64,000 nt of DNA. Source: Prevotella merdae. Its GTDB lineage: Bacteria; Bacteroidota; Bacteroidia; Bacteroidales; Bacteroidaceae. How positions within the stretch are numbered: position 1 is the stretch's first letter; every line of letters starts with the position of its first letter. Positions 23,599 to 33,285 of this stretch are shown here, piece by piece. Location of the stretch: NCBI RefSeq assembly GCF_900290275.1, contig NZ_LT985324.1:819466-883465 (forward strand), read 5' to 3'. The notes below the pieces were generated by a model. The model did not search any database. It saw only the letters and a program-made list of their open reading frames with translations, and was not told the DNA's origin. The position numbers and the translations under genes were made by a program.

Positions 23599-24960
23599 AT
23601 GAAGACAAACAGCAATGGAGTAAACAATATGAACGAAAAATATCAGTTTCTTACCCATGCGCCAGTCCATCGAGTGATAGGCGCAATGGCTATTCCTACA
23701 ATCATATCTATGTTGTTGACCAGTGTGTATAATCTGGTCGACACTTTTTTTGTTGGGCAGATAGACACGCAGTCAACAGCAGCCGTAGGTATAGTGTTCA
23801 GCGTGATGTTCTTCATACAGGCGTTCTCTTTCTTCTTCGGCAATGGCTCGGGCAACTATATCTCCCGACAGCTTGGTGCTCAGAATACGGAGGATGCAGA
23901 GACGATGGCAAGTACGGGGCTCTTTTACACATTGGTGTTTTCCGTCGGGATAATGCTGACAGGCTTACTTTTCCTTGAACCTATCAGCATTCTTCTGGGC
24001 AGTACACCCACCATTCTGCCTTATACATGTCAGTATCTGGGCATCAGTCTACTGGGCACGCCTTTTATCATGGGTACTTTCTGTATCAACAACCAGATGC
24101 GATTTCAGGGATTTGCCAAGTATTCGGTATATGGGGTGGTAGGCGGCTCTATCATCAATTGTCTGCTGGATCCGCTCTTCATCTTCGGCTTCTCCATGGG
24201 CGTTCGCGGAGCGGCATTGGCATCTGTTATAGGTCAGTTTTGTGGATTTGTAATTCTGCTTATTATGAGTAGAAAGGAGGGCGTGATTCATTACAGTCAT
24301 CGCAAGATTTCCTTTGAGGTAAGATTTGTGAAGGAAATAATCGCCGGAGGAACACCCTCCATCTCTCGCCAGGGACTTGCAAGTATTAGCAGCATCGCTC
24401 TGAACAGCGTTGCCGGTAACTATGGCGATGCTGCCATTGCTGCGATGAGTGTCGTTACGCGTATAGGCATGTTTATTTTTAGCGTCATTATTGGCTTAGG
24501 TCAGGGATTTCAACCTATGTGCGGCTTCTGCTACGGTGCCAAACTCTATGATAGGGTAAAGGAAGGATTTTGGTTTAGTACAAAGATTGGTACAGTATTT
24601 CTTTTGTTCTGGTCTGTGGTTCTAATCATCTTCAGCGAGGAGGCTGTAGCTTTGTTCCGTAACGACCCGGACGTGATAGCTATAGGTATTAAAGCGTTGC
24701 GTTACCAGATGATAGTATTCCCTGCATGTAGTTTTATGATGATGGCAAACATGATGATGCAGACGTGCAGAAATACAATACGTGCCAACATACTTGCAGC
24801 TTCGCGTCAGGGATTGTTTTTCATCCCTCTCATCATCATCCTTCCTCATTATTTCGGGTTGTTGGGAGTGGAGATTTGCCAGGCTGTGAGCGATATTATC
24901 TCTCTTGTTGTGACCATTCCGATTGTGTGGACAGCTTTAAGGGAGATGAATATGGCATAG
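23599..24960 (+). CDS. MATE family multidrug/metabolite exporter
   Basis: About 453 aa from ATG 23599 (MKTNSNGVNN), or 443 aa from ATG 23629 (MNEKYQFLTH); the longer frame from 23566 begins upstream of the predicted transcription start. Twelve hydrophobic segments in two six-helix halves; MATE motifs include GAMAIPTIISMLLTSVYNLV near the N-terminus and GLGQGFQPMCGFCYGA in the second half. It uses Na+ or H+ gradients to export cationic compounds across the inner membrane. Substrate unknown. Confidence 0.9.
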   Translation: MKTNSNGVNNMNEKYQFLTHAPVHRVIGAMAIPTIISMLLTSVYNLVDTFFVGQIDTQSTAAVGIVFSVMFFIQAFSFFFGNGSGNYISRQLGAQNTEDAETMASTGLFYTLVFSVGIMLTGLLFLEPISILLGSTPTILPYTCQYLGISLLGTPFIMGTFCINNQMRFQGFAKYSVYGVVGGSIINCLLDPLFIFGFSMGVRGAALASVIGQFCGFVILLIMSRKEGVIHYSHRKISFEVRFVKEIIAGGTPSISRQGLASISSIALNSVAGNYGDAAIAAMSVVTRIGMFIFSVIIGLGQGFQPMCGFCYGAKLYDRVKEGFWFSTKIGTVFLLFWSVVLIIFSEEAVALFRNDPDVIAIGIKALRYQMIVFPACSFMMMANMMMQTCRNTIRANILAASRQGLFFIPLIIILPHYFGLLGVEICQAVSDIISLVVTIPIVWTALREMNMA

Positions 24961-25105
24961 GCTTCACAATGCGGATTCCATATTTATAAACCAGTAATGA
25001 TCGGCACGTTTAGGCTGCTTGTTTGTTATGAGAATCATGTAAAAAGTAGGTCAACGACGTGTAGTAAGAACTGTATGATGAAGATGATTCGTGACCGTAA
25101 AACAA

Positions 25106-25134
25106 AAATGCGCCCGCACAATACGGACGCATTT
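25106..25134 (-). terminator. Terminator of GH13 gene
   Basis: AAATGCG.CCG / CGG.CGCATTT hairpin 17 nt past the GH13 stop, followed on the minus strand by TTTTTGTTTTAC. The rest of 24961-25150 holds nothing recognisable. Confidence 0.7.
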
Positions 25135-25150
25135 CCATAGAGATAGAGCT

Positions 25151-26887
25151 CTATCTTTCCACCTTGAATATGGCGGCACTTATGCCAGAAGCTTTAATCA
25201 CATCAGTCTTTTTTCCTGATTTATACACAACCTTTCCTGTGGAAAGAACAGAAACAGCCTTACCACCAACGGAGCTGATATTGAGAGAGGCTGCCTTGGC
25301 ACCAGGATTCACGACAACAACATACTTCTCCTCACCCAAAGTGCGCTCATATACCATCGGATATTCCTGACCCTTCTGGTTCAGAAGCTTCCAATCTCCC
25401 TCATTGTCAAGAGCCTTTGCAGAATGACGCAAAGCGGTCAGCTTACGGGTATATGACAACAGAGAATTCTGATCACCCTGCTGAGCCTCAACGGTCAACT
25501 TTCCGTTTTCCGTATCTACAGGGAAGTAGAGCTTATCAGGTGCACTAGTAGAGAAGCCGGCATTCTTGCCCTTGGTCCACTGCATCGGAGTACGGGTACC
25601 CGAACGCTCATTGCTACCCTCCTTGTTAGGGAGATTCATCTGATACTTCATACCAATCTCATCACCATAATAGATAAACGGAACACCTGGCATGGTGAGG
25701 AAGAAAGTCATCGCCACCTTCAATTGGTCTGGCGTATTGCGGGTACCGATGTTAGGGCGCTGGTAATCGTGGTTGGCAGATGGAACAGCGATGTAGCCGA
25801 GATTCTTGGTGGCATTGAATGCCTTGGTATAGTTCTCGCTAAACTCCTTGAGCGAACCCTTTCCCTGCCTGTCGAAATAGCAGTTCTGGTAACTCTGCTC
25901 CCACTTGCCCCATGGAGTCTTGCGGTCGAAGAACAGAGAGGCATATCCCTTGAGACCGAAATGGATGTAGAAATCGATGTTGAAGCCGGCAGGAATGGCT
26001 TGCTGCGGATTAGCCCACTCTGAAATCAAGACGGTCTCTGGATAATACTTATCCTTCCAGGCACGCATCTCATTCCAAAGCTTGGAAACCTCCTTCTTGT
26101 CAGGGTCGTTCTTGACAAGCGATGACGCCATATCTACACGGAAGCCATCCACACCCTTATCAAACCAGAAAGCCATAATGTTACGTATTTCCCTGCGGAC
26201 AGCCTGTGGTCCTGGAGCATCTACGCCCTGCTCCCAAGGATGATTTGGATCTGGATGAGCAAAACCATAGTTCAAGGCAGGCTGGCACTCGAAGAAATTC
26301 TTCTCATAATACTTGGCACGAGGAGCATTAGCCTCCACATATCTTCCTCGGGTACTAGACTCCGGACTTGCCTCCTGATGACGGGCTTCTATTTCTTTCT
26401 TCTCACTCTCAGGGATATCATTCATCCAGATATAATAATCACTGTAACGCTGGTTAGGATCTTTCTCGGAAGACTCCTTAAACCAGGAACACTTGGTGCT
26501 GGAATGTCCTGCCACCAGGTCGAGACAAACCTTGATCCCACGCTTATGGGCCTCATTGACCAAAGTAACCAAATCGGTATTGGTACCGAATCGAGGATCC
26601 ACCTTGTAGAAATCGATGACATCATAGCCCCCATCAAACCATCCCGACTCAAAGATCGGATTGAGCCAGAGGGCGTTCACACCCAGAGACTTGATGTAAT
26701 CCAACTTGGAAGTGATACCAGGCAGGTCGCCTATACCATTGCCATCAGTATCCATATAGGAAGATGGATAAATCTGATAGAAAAGTGCATCACTCAACCA
26801 AGCCGGTCCCTTCTTCTGTTCTGCCTGAACAGAAAGTGTGGTTGCCGCCAAGGCAGCAACCAACAACATTTTATTCATTCTTTTCAT
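25151..26887 (-). CDS. Secreted GH13 alpha-glucan hydrolase (alpha-glucosidase/neopullulanase type)
   Basis: About 578 aa from ATG 26887 (MKRMNKMLLVAALAATTLSV), which begins a clean signal peptide cleaved near VQA. The catalytic barrel shows the GH13 regions: LDLVAGHSS, nucleophile Asp in GFRVDMASS, acid Glu in LISEWANP and Asp in PSANHDYQRP. A C-terminal beta domain follows (KYVVVVNPGAKAASLNIS). It would cleave alpha-1,4/1,6 glucosidic bonds in the periplasm or at the surface. No SusCD genes are adjacent. Exact specificity cannot be read from sequence. Confidence 0.85.
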   Translation of the reverse strand: MKRMNKMLLVAALAATTLSVQAEQKKGPAWLSDALFYQIYPSSYMDTDGNGIGDLPGITSKLDYIKSLGVNALWLNPIFESGWFDGGYDVIDFYKVDPRFGTNTDLVTLVNEAHKRGIKVCLDLVAGHSSTKCSWFKESSEKDPNQRYSDYYIWMNDIPESEKKEIEARHQEASPESSTRGRYVEANAPRAKYYEKNFFECQPALNYGFAHPDPNHPWEQGVDAPGPQAVRREIRNIMAFWFDKGVDGFRVDMASSLVKNDPDKKEVSKLWNEMRAWKDKYYPETVLISEWANPQQAIPAGFNIDFYIHFGLKGYASLFFDRKTPWGKWEQSYQNCYFDRQGKGSLKEFSENYTKAFNATKNLGYIAVPSANHDYQRPNIGTRNTPDQLKVAMTFFLTMPGVPFIYYGDEIGMKYQMNLPNKEGSNERSGTRTPMQWTKGKNAGFSTSAPDKLYFPVDTENGKLTVEAQQGDQNSLLSYTRKLTALRHSAKALDNEGDWKLLNQKGQEYPMVYERTLGEEKYVVVVNPGAKAASLNISSVGGKAVSVLSTGKVVYKSGKKTDVIKASGISAAIFKVER

Positions 26888-27163
26888 GAGCATTATTATT
26901 AATTCAAGAAAAATTTCTTTCATAACAACTTAAAATCCTGCATTTTATTGTGCAAGTTGGCATTTTTGCGATTACAAATTTAATAGTTTTTTTTCAAGAT
27001 CTCCTAACCTTATTAATAAAATAGTGGAACAAAAACGACAAAAAACGCAATAACCACCTCATTATCAAACAATTTTCTTCTTTAACAGAAAAAACAATCC
27101 ACATTTTCACCCTTCATCCTATGTGGGTCATTGCCCATATCATTCCTTACATATATTAAGCCC

Positions 27164-28168
27164 TTATTCCTCCCCATTCAGGCATTCGCCCGTCTCATAA
27201 CTCTTCGTCATATCCTTTAAGATACCAATCATCTCCTGCCTCAGACTCTCGGGTTTCAGTACGATGATATTTCTGCCATGCCATAACAGTTCCTGAAGGA
27301 AATCACGGCTGGGACGAATGGTGAGGGTATATTCCCGATACATTCCATCTTTCGACTCCTTTACTTTTTGCTGACTCTCGTGCAGCGGAACCTCCTCGAT
27401 GTAGTTGTATTCCGGATAGAAGGCACGGATGCGGATTTTCTCCACGGGCACATCTTCCATCCGATAGATGCCAAAGCAATCTTCATAAAAATTCTCTGGA
27501 GTCAGGAACTTCTTCATTATTGCCGACAACGGATGCTTCTCGCAAATAAGCTTAAGGAAACTGATGCGGTCGAAAGGAAGACAGCGAACGAGCTTCTTCT
27601 CATCAACCTCAGCACTTGAATTGGCTTTCCCTTCTGACGCCGAACGTTGTTTCTTCACTCTTCGTTCTTCACTCTTCACTCCAATCACGTACCACCGTTG
27701 TTTGAAGTATCTCACGAAAGCCGGTTGCAGCACGATATCGCTCTCTGCCCCGAACCCCGAAACATACTTAAACTTCAGCAGATATTGCTTATCTATCGCT
27801 GCAAGAATATCATCCAGATATTCCGTGTTGTATGGCGGCGTATCGAGCATCACCTTATTGTGAAATTTCAGCATATCACCAAGCGAAGCCAACCGCAAGG
27901 AACTCAGCATCCATTCCGTCACATCGTCATTTTCCACGGGGTCACGCTTCAGATAATACCGATAGCCGTCGCTCTTGTTGCATTTCACAGTAATGCCAAA
28001 CTGCGACTGGATATTATCACGATAACGATGGAAGGTACGCTTGTCTAGCACATCATTATTCTGATTAGCACGGGCCTCCTTCCATTCATCAGCAATCTCC
28101 TCAAAGGTAAGATGCTTACAATCCAAGTGGCCAATCAGCCAACTATAGAATTTTACACGATTGTCCAT
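27164..28168 (-). CDS. WYL-domain transcriptional regulator
   Basis: A 334-aa protein. N-terminal winged-HTH region (TFHRYRDNIQSQFGITV), WYL domain with RYFKQRWYVIGVKSE and a downstream DRISFLKL, and a C-terminal extension ending WHGRNIIVLKPESLRQEM. WYL regulators often bind nucleic-acid ligands and control defence genes. The loop after VIGVKSEERR is low-complexity, encoded by tandem GTGAAGA-type units (about 27620-27670), and probably expanded by a repeat insertion. The preceding 26888-27163 stretch holds only AT-rich sequence. Confidence 0.85.
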   Translation of the reverse strand: MDNRVKFYSWLIGHLDCKHLTFEEIADEWKEARANQNNDVLDKRTFHRYRDNIQSQFGITVKCNKSDGYRYYLKRDPVENDDVTEWMLSSLRLASLGDMLKFHNKVMLDTPPYNTEYLDDILAAIDKQYLLKFKYVSGFGAESDIVLQPAFVRYFKQRWYVIGVKSEERRVKKQRSASEGKANSSAEVDEKKLVRCLPFDRISFLKLICEKHPLSAIMKKFLTPENFYEDCFGIYRMEDVPVEKIRIRAFYPEYNYIEEVPLHESQQKVKESKDGMYREYTLTIRPSRDFLQELLWHGRNIIVLKPESLRQEMIGILKDMTKSYETGECLNGEE

Positions 28169-28223
28169 TGCACGTTCTTTGCTTATTACTTCAAAAATCT
28201 TTGTAAATGTTACTGCTCATATT

Positions 28224-28829
28224 TTAGAACAATGAAACTATCCAATCCCAAACCATGGTTCCCAAACTGATGGCCCACGAAATTACCACATAAATCAACC
28301 AGCAAAGCACGACAATGAACACAGCCGTCCAGAATGCCTTCTTATTCACCTTATTGATAATCTCCTTATCATCCTCGATATACCCGGTAACCAATCTCAG
28401 GTTCTCTACATACGAACGCTTGAATACATCCAGCACGTCACCAATATAGAAAGGTATGGCTCCAATCAGCACATCCATCAAGATATTATAGATGACAGCC
28501 AAAGTCAGCGGAATAGACTTAACCACGCAAAGACTGTAATAGATGAATGGGAATGCAAACACGCTCGTCAAAGCATCACCGATACCGACAGGAAGGATGA
28601 AGCCAAGAATAGGATCCAGGAAATACTTGTCCATATACTTCGCCGTACCTACCATCAGACGATATGATGGCATGTTCATCATCTTCTCACGTTTTGCAGC
28701 TTTTTTATCAGCCCTCGACTGTTCTTTCTTCAGTTCAAAAGCCAAATCTGCACGAAGATACGTCTTGTCCTCCTTGCAGAGCTCATCAGCAATCGTCTTG
28801 ATGTTCTTGTATATTTCTAATTTGTCCAT
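28224..28829 (-). CDS. DUF4112 membrane protein
   Basis: A 201-aa protein. The DUF4112 signature is present: YMDKYFLDPILGFILPVGIGDAL, and later GAIPFYIGDVLDVFKRSYVEN, with about four hydrophobic segments and a C-terminal helix VVISWAISLGTMVWDW. Inner membrane, function unknown. A remnant of a second copy of this gene's 3' end occurs at 37769-37865, suggesting it belonged to the cassette duplicated in this region. Confidence 0.85.
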   Translation of the reverse strand: MDKLEIYKNIKTIADELCKEDKTYLRADLAFELKKEQSRADKKAAKREKMMNMPSYRLMVGTAKYMDKYFLDPILGFILPVGIGDALTSVFAFPFIYYSLCVVKSIPLTLAVIYNILMDVLIGAIPFYIGDVLDVFKRSYVENLRLVTGYIEDDKEIINKVNKKAFWTAVFIVVLCWLIYVVISWAISLGTMVWDWIVSLF

Positions 28830-28852
28830 AGTAATAATATTTAGAGTATACG

Positions 28853-29485
28853 TTATTCTAAGAATGGTATCTTCATCCAGCGTTTGGAATTGTTTATCTG
28901 TGGAAACGCAAATCCCGATTTATATTCCCTTATCCACTTCTCGAAAGCCTCATCCGATGGCTTTCCTAAAGCCGGGTACAATGCGTTCTGTTTCACTTCA
29001 ATCTGAATGGGCTTTTCCTTGCGATAGTCCTTCAATGTATCTTCCTGCACAAGGTAGCGACCATTGTCCCAAAAGATTGAAGCCCTGTAGCTTCTGTCTT
29101 TGGTGTATTCTCGCATCCACTCTCTGCCGCCACTGAGCGATTTCATATACCAATACCTCGTATAGGCCCAAGTGAACCTTTTCGGTTGAGCCGCTCCATG
29201 AATAAAGTCACGGTATACTGCTATCGGCATGTTTACGACCCAACACACTAATACCGTATCGCCATTGGCCATCAAGGTCATGTCCTTCAACATCTCTTGT
29301 TCGGTCATCTTCTCCGATTTCCGCCAAAGCAGCTGCTTCTCGCGGTATTCCAACTTGGCAGCCTCCTTCTTCTTGTGGCAATAGCCATTTGAGCTAAAGA
29401 AGAACCCATAACCCGATATTACCACCAACACGGCACTCAATACCAATGCCCCTCTACATACTCTTTTCTTGATATTCTTTTCCAT
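28853..29485 (-). CDS. Membrane-anchored hypothetical protein
   Basis: A 210-aa protein with an N-terminal transmembrane anchor (GALVLSAVLVVISGYGFFF) followed by a soluble domain rich in aromatic and basic residues (YTRYWYMKSLSGGREWMREY). Probably periplasmic. Family not recognised. It lies between the 287-aa gene and DUF4112, 37 and 23 nt away, so likely co-transcribed. Confidence 0.55.
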   Translation of the reverse strand: MEKNIKKRVCRGALVLSAVLVVISGYGFFFSSNGYCHKKKEAAKLEYREKQLLWRKSEKMTEQEMLKDMTLMANGDTVLVCWVVNMPIAVYRDFIHGAAQPKRFTWAYTRYWYMKSLSGGREWMREYTKDRSYRASIFWDNGRYLVQEDTLKDYRKEKPIQIEVKQNALYPALGKPSDEAFEKWIREYKSGFAFPQINNSKRWMKIPFLE

Positions 29486-29522
29486 AATTTCTATCTTTTA
29501 TTTGTTATTACTCCCAAAACAC

Positions 29523-30386
29523 TTACATATCAATCATATCATCATTGACATGGTAAGTATCTTCACTAAAGCTTTTCTCGCACGTAATGGCTGTTCTGCA
29601 AACAAAGTTGTTCATTCTCACAATATCTGGAATACTGTAAGGCAAAGAAGAATGCAAAGCAAGTAGTGCTGGACATATCTTGATCTTTTCAAAAGCTGGA
29701 GTAAAGAGTACACTTTTATCCCAACTAGTGACCTCAGATGGCAAATCCTCCGCAGCCCAACCTTTATCTGCAAGAGCATCCAATATCAGTTTTTTCTTCA
29801 TCAAGTTATTGTCAAACAGATTTATCTGTTCACCAAGAGTGTAAATCAGCCGATGTATGAAAGGAAAAGCCGAACCATAGACATCATCGTCTTCCAAAGC
29901 CAATACCGCCTGACAAGAATCAGCCTTATATTCTAAGACATACTCCCCATATTGCAAATAGTCATTCGCCTTAAAAGATGAAGAATTCTTAACAGCATTC
30001 CACATCTCAGTACCTTGCTTCAAACATTCGCCCATCAGTATTGCCAACTTATCACTTTGGTAAGAGACACGTTCCACGTAATCCTTGCTTGGCTCACCCA
30101 TCATCTGATCCATCAGATAACGTCGAGCTACAAGAAGCGAATATAGCGCAAGCTTATCCTTATCACTTATCCTAACTGTAATATCTTCTTCCTCGAAGAA
30201 ACCAATCTCTTCAGCAATATGCTTGATTTTCCGTTCTATCAAAGCTAATGCATCTTGTTTTTCAGAAAGTGATGTATTAGGATTACTTACAAAATCGTAC
30301 AAAGCATCTTCCGCCAAATCGCTCTCATGGTCATCCTCCTCACAAAGTTGTCTTACTAATATGCTCACTAAATCTATCTTGCTCAT
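29523..30386 (-). CDS. 287-aa hypothetical protein next to glycine-zipper protein
   Basis: A 287-aa acidic, mostly helical cytosolic protein (LVSILVRQLCEEDDHESDLAEDALYD; EIGFFEEEDITV). No membrane segment or catalytic motif recognised. It is 61 nt downstream of the glycine-zipper gene, where an immunity or chaperone protein would be expected if that protein is a toxin; this is inference from position. Confidence 0.5.
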   Translation of the reverse strand: MSKIDLVSILVRQLCEEDDHESDLAEDALYDFVSNPNTSLSEKQDALALIERKIKHIAEEIGFFEEEDITVRISDKDKLALYSLLVARRYLMDQMMGEPSKDYVERVSYQSDKLAILMGECLKQGTEMWNAVKNSSSFKANDYLQYGEYVLEYKADSCQAVLALEDDDVYGSAFPFIHRLIYTLGEQINLFDNNLMKKKLILDALADKGWAAEDLPSEVTSWDKSVLFTPAFEKIKICPALLALHSSLPYSIPDIVRMNNFVCRTAITCEKSFSEDTYHVNDDMIDM

Positions 30387-30447
30387 AATTTATCCTTCTA
30401 AGTGTTCTACAAAAAACTCAAAACCTTATGCTTTACTGCGAGTATTC

Positions 30448-31578
30448 TCACTTAAAAAGCGAGAATACTCCACGTACAACGGAAGAACCAGCAAGGCCAC
30501 CTGCAACTCCACCGACAAGTCCACCTATAACTGTTCCAACTCCAGGACAAACAAAAGTTCCTAACGCTGCGCCAAAGGTTCCACCAGCATAGCCTGCACC
30601 AATTCCGGCTGCATTACTTGTTGTGTTTTCGGCAAACTCGCCAGCCGACATCTTTCCCTTACACATTTTCACAGCATCAGGTATCGTCTGTGCTGCCAGC
30701 ATGATTCCACCTGTTATCATGTTAGTTCGCATACCCTTAGCGATTACATTCTTCGCAGCCTGTCCAACGACTTCCTTGCCAACTAACGCCGAAGCCGTCT
30801 TCTCGACAACAGTCTTTCCGACTTGAGTTGTTGTTGCAACATCAAGTATGGTCCTGGCAGAGCTTGTTGCAGCAGCTGCCATGGATCGACCAACTGTTGT
30901 ACGGAGTAACTGTTGCGTTCCAACACCTACAACCAAAGAAGTTCCTCCAGACTTGGCCATTTGCACAGACGCTGTTTTGAGTGCTTCACCATGACTTTTA
31001 CCACTACGGATAGCATTAGTATATCCAAGCACAAAGGAAAAGCCACAGGTGATAGAACAAGAAACCGATTGTGTCTTTACATCAAACTTAACAGAATCCA
31101 AAGTTCCAGCTTTGGCAATGTTCACCGCTTGATTGTAGGTACAATTGCCCTTAATGACTATATCTTTTGCCACTGCTGGGTCTGTTATACCTGGAACTTG
31201 ACCAGAACGAATCTTATCAGCCATCAATCGAACACATTCATCGTACTGCTCCTTTGGAACTTCAAGTTTCATTCCACCATAGCGATACGAGCCATCAGAA
31301 AAAGCAGCCCCTATAGTTTTAGATGGGGAAGAACAATACTTCGTCTGAATTTCGATACCATTGCTAATGCGATCTGCACCGTTAAGGCAGTTGTCACGAC
31401 CAACCTGTTCTACTTTCTTTCCAGAAAGACGGTCTGCCATTGCATTAGCATCTTCTGCAGCCCAGCCATGTCCTTGCTTGTTACGGTACTTTGGGTACTG
31501 CATGTAGTTGTTTGTTGACTGAGCGCTACAAGTTGCTGACGCGCTATTGATTACTGTTTTGTCGTTTACTTTTTTCAT
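30448..31578 (-). CDS. Glycine-zipper protein with Mrr-like QxK motif (copy 1)
   Basis: A 376-aa protein. Residues 35-165 belong to a widespread uncharacterised family (HGWAAEDANAMADRLSGKK; NGADRISNGIEIQTKYC; YDECVRLMADKIRSGQVPG; YNQAVNIAKAGTLDSVKFD). GADR...IEIQTKY fits the D-x-QxK arrangement of Mrr-type PD-(D/E)xK nucleases, but I cannot prove the fold. The C-terminal 120 residues are small-residue-rich with glycine zippers (GGTFGAALGTF, GGLVGGVAGGLAGS), suggesting membrane insertion or oligomerisation. A frameshifted paralog is at 35936-37065. A toxin or effector is possible. Confidence 0.6.
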   Translation of the reverse strand: MKKVNDKTVINSASATCSAQSTNNYMQYPKYRNKQGHGWAAEDANAMADRLSGKKVEQVGRDNCLNGADRISNGIEIQTKYCSSPSKTIGAAFSDGSYRYGGMKLEVPKEQYDECVRLMADKIRSGQVPGITDPAVAKDIVIKGNCTYNQAVNIAKAGTLDSVKFDVKTQSVSCSITCGFSFVLGYTNAIRSGKSHGEALKTASVQMAKSGGTSLVVGVGTQQLLRTTVGRSMAAAATSSARTILDVATTTQVGKTVVEKTASALVGKEVVGQAAKNVIAKGMRTNMITGGIMLAAQTIPDAVKMCKGKMSAGEFAENTTSNAAGIGAGYAGGTFGAALGTFVCPGVGTVIGGLVGGVAGGLAGSSVVRGVFSLFK

Positions 31579-31686
31579 GTCTTTGATTTTTTAAAGATTC
31601 TTCAAAATGTCACATAACTCACTTACCATCTTTTGCATGCTTCTACACAAACATCGTCTGTATAGAAGCGATGCAAAATGAGGGCA

Positions 31687-31872
31687 TTAAAAGAATGCGT
31701 GTCCTCGCAACCAAGATGGGATTGTCTTAGAACAAACAAGTCCAATTCCTCCGATTACAGGAGTTGCAGGTGCAAGCATTGCTGCTACTGCAAGACAAGA
31801 ACTAGCCAACGCTACAGCTCTCAACACATTCTTACCATTGATGACACTTTCTTTTCTGTTGTTCTGTTTCAT
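31687..31872 (-). CDS. 61-aa hydrophobic peptide (copy 1)
   Basis: A basic N-terminus (MKQNNRKESVINGKN), a hydrophobic alanine-rich helix (VALASSCLAVAAMLAPATP), then GIGLVCSKTIPSWLRGHAFF. Copy 2 at 37165-37350 keeps KTIPS.LRGH.FF at the C-terminus, so the end is under constraint. It precedes the glycine-zipper gene by 108 nt in both copies. It could be a secreted signal, a pore-forming peptide or a membrane adaptor. Confidence 0.65.
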   Translation of the reverse strand: MKQNNRKESVINGKNVLRAVALASSCLAVAAMLAPATPVIGGIGLVCSKTIPSWLRGHAFF

Positions 31873-32085
31873 AACTTGTTGTTTTTTGTGTCAGCTGCAA
31901 ACAAGTATTATTACCTGTCATTCGCCAACGGGTTAATGAAATTAAAAAATAATAATAAATAATATACACAACGCATCATGTGTTAGACAACATCAAATGT
32001 CAAATCATGTCCACCATTCTGAATATATCTCCAATATGTCAAAGACCTTTGCACTCCCTATGTTTGGAATTGCGCTGCAAAGATG
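31873..32085 (-). promoter_or_regulatory. Conserved leader of cassette copy 1
   Basis: About 190 nt upstream of the peptide gene share ordered blocks with copy 2: TCTTTGACATATTG, ATATTCAGAATGG, TAACCCGTTGGC and AGCTGACACAAAA. A weak -7 (CATCTTTG, 32078-32085) lies at the far end. Such a long conserved 5' region suggests RNA-level or operator control. Confidence 0.55.
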
Positions 32086-32160
32086 GGCAAACTTTTCAAA
32101 ACTAGCAAGAAAAAATGAAAAAGAATTGGTTCCAAGAAGAAAGGAACCAATTCTTATAGC

Positions 32161-33285
32161 CTATTTCTGTTTTTTATATAAATCTGCAAGTGCTTCTACT
32201 CTTCTTTTGAACTTTTCTCGAACATTCTGTGGAGAAACTATTTCTAGACCTGCTCCCATTTGCAAGATGCGCCCTACAAATTCGTCATTCACTTCGACTT
32301 GAACAGAAAACTCTCCATATGTACCATCCATATACTCACCAAAAGGTATTTCTACTTTTTGACTAAGATGTATTTTTTTTGTCTCCGTAAGCATAAACAT
32401 ATAATGATTGTGGGCCCGTACATGCACATTTACTACTTCGGCATTATTGGGATGAGTAACTCCAACTATATTTTTGAAATAATTTTCATAATAATGAGCC
32501 TGTGGTTCCACATAAGTTACCCCAGACGAGATTTCTCTTGGTCGAGCAACAATACGGTCGAGAGCAATATGATGCCGCCATACCTTTCCCTCATGATTTA
32601 TTGTATGACCCAACAAATACCACCTACCATTGAATTCTTTTAAATAATGAGGAGAGACTATCAAAGACAGTTCTTCCTTAATACTATCAGTATAATGTAT
32701 ATAACAGATAGCAAGAACTTGCTTCCTTTTTATTGCCTCATAAAGAAATGGAAGCAACTCTATATTGGTGAGATTTCTATCTTCACTTGCTTCTAATATC
32801 TGTTGACCTCTATTCTGCGTATCTTTAATCTCCAGTAAATCCAGACTATCTTTAAAGAAATAATCCAACCATGTAATTGGAAAGAAGCCAGCTGAGTCTT
32901 GACAGAATTGCCAATACGTTTTCAAATCACGGATAACCCTACCATAATTGTACAAGTCGGACAAGGGATCGTCTATATTGCCTTTATATCGAAAACGTTG
33001 ATTGCGATTGTTACCTTCTACCTCAATGCTGTCTTTACCCACTTTTTCAGTAACAAGTTTCTTTATCTCGCCGAAAGCTTTTTTAAGCTCTCCATAGTGC
33101 TCTTCTTTCGATGGATTCTCGCATGGTTCTCCAAGATGATAGTCACTCATTATCTCTGCAAGAGTAACCCACTCACGACTCATGAGCCGCTTGTAGATTA
33201 CCCGTGCAAAAATCGCTTTATAACTATCTCCATTAAAAATATTGCCTTTTACTTGACGCATTTCACCACCTATTTTAATTACCAC
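32161..33285 (-). CDS. WYL-domain regulator of UDG/DUF3825 operon
   Basis: A 374-aa protein. Helical N-terminal region (YKRLMSREWVTLAEIMSDYH), WYL domain with EFNGRWYLLGHTINHEGK and HHIALDRIVA, and a C-terminal WCX-type region (GTYGEFSVQVEVNDEFVGRI). It starts 7 nt inside the DUF3825 gene, so it is the last gene of that operon and probably autoregulates it. WYL proteins are frequent controllers of phage-defence loci. Confidence 0.85.
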   Translation of the reverse strand: MVIKIGGEMRQVKGNIFNGDSYKAIFARVIYKRLMSREWVTLAEIMSDYHLGEPCENPSKEEHYGELKKAFGEIKKLVTEKVGKDSIEVEGNNRNQRFRYKGNIDDPLSDLYNYGRVIRDLKTYWQFCQDSAGFFPITWLDYFFKDSLDLLEIKDTQNRGQQILEASEDRNLTNIELLPFLYEAIKRKQVLAICYIHYTDSIKEELSLIVSPHYLKEFNGRWYLLGHTINHEGKVWRHHIALDRIVARPREISSGVTYVEPQAHYYENYFKNIVGVTHPNNAEVVNVHVRAHNHYMFMLTETKKIHLSQKVEIPFGEYMDGTYGEFSVQVEVNDEFVGRILQMGAGLEIVSPQNVREKFKRRVEALADLYKKQK

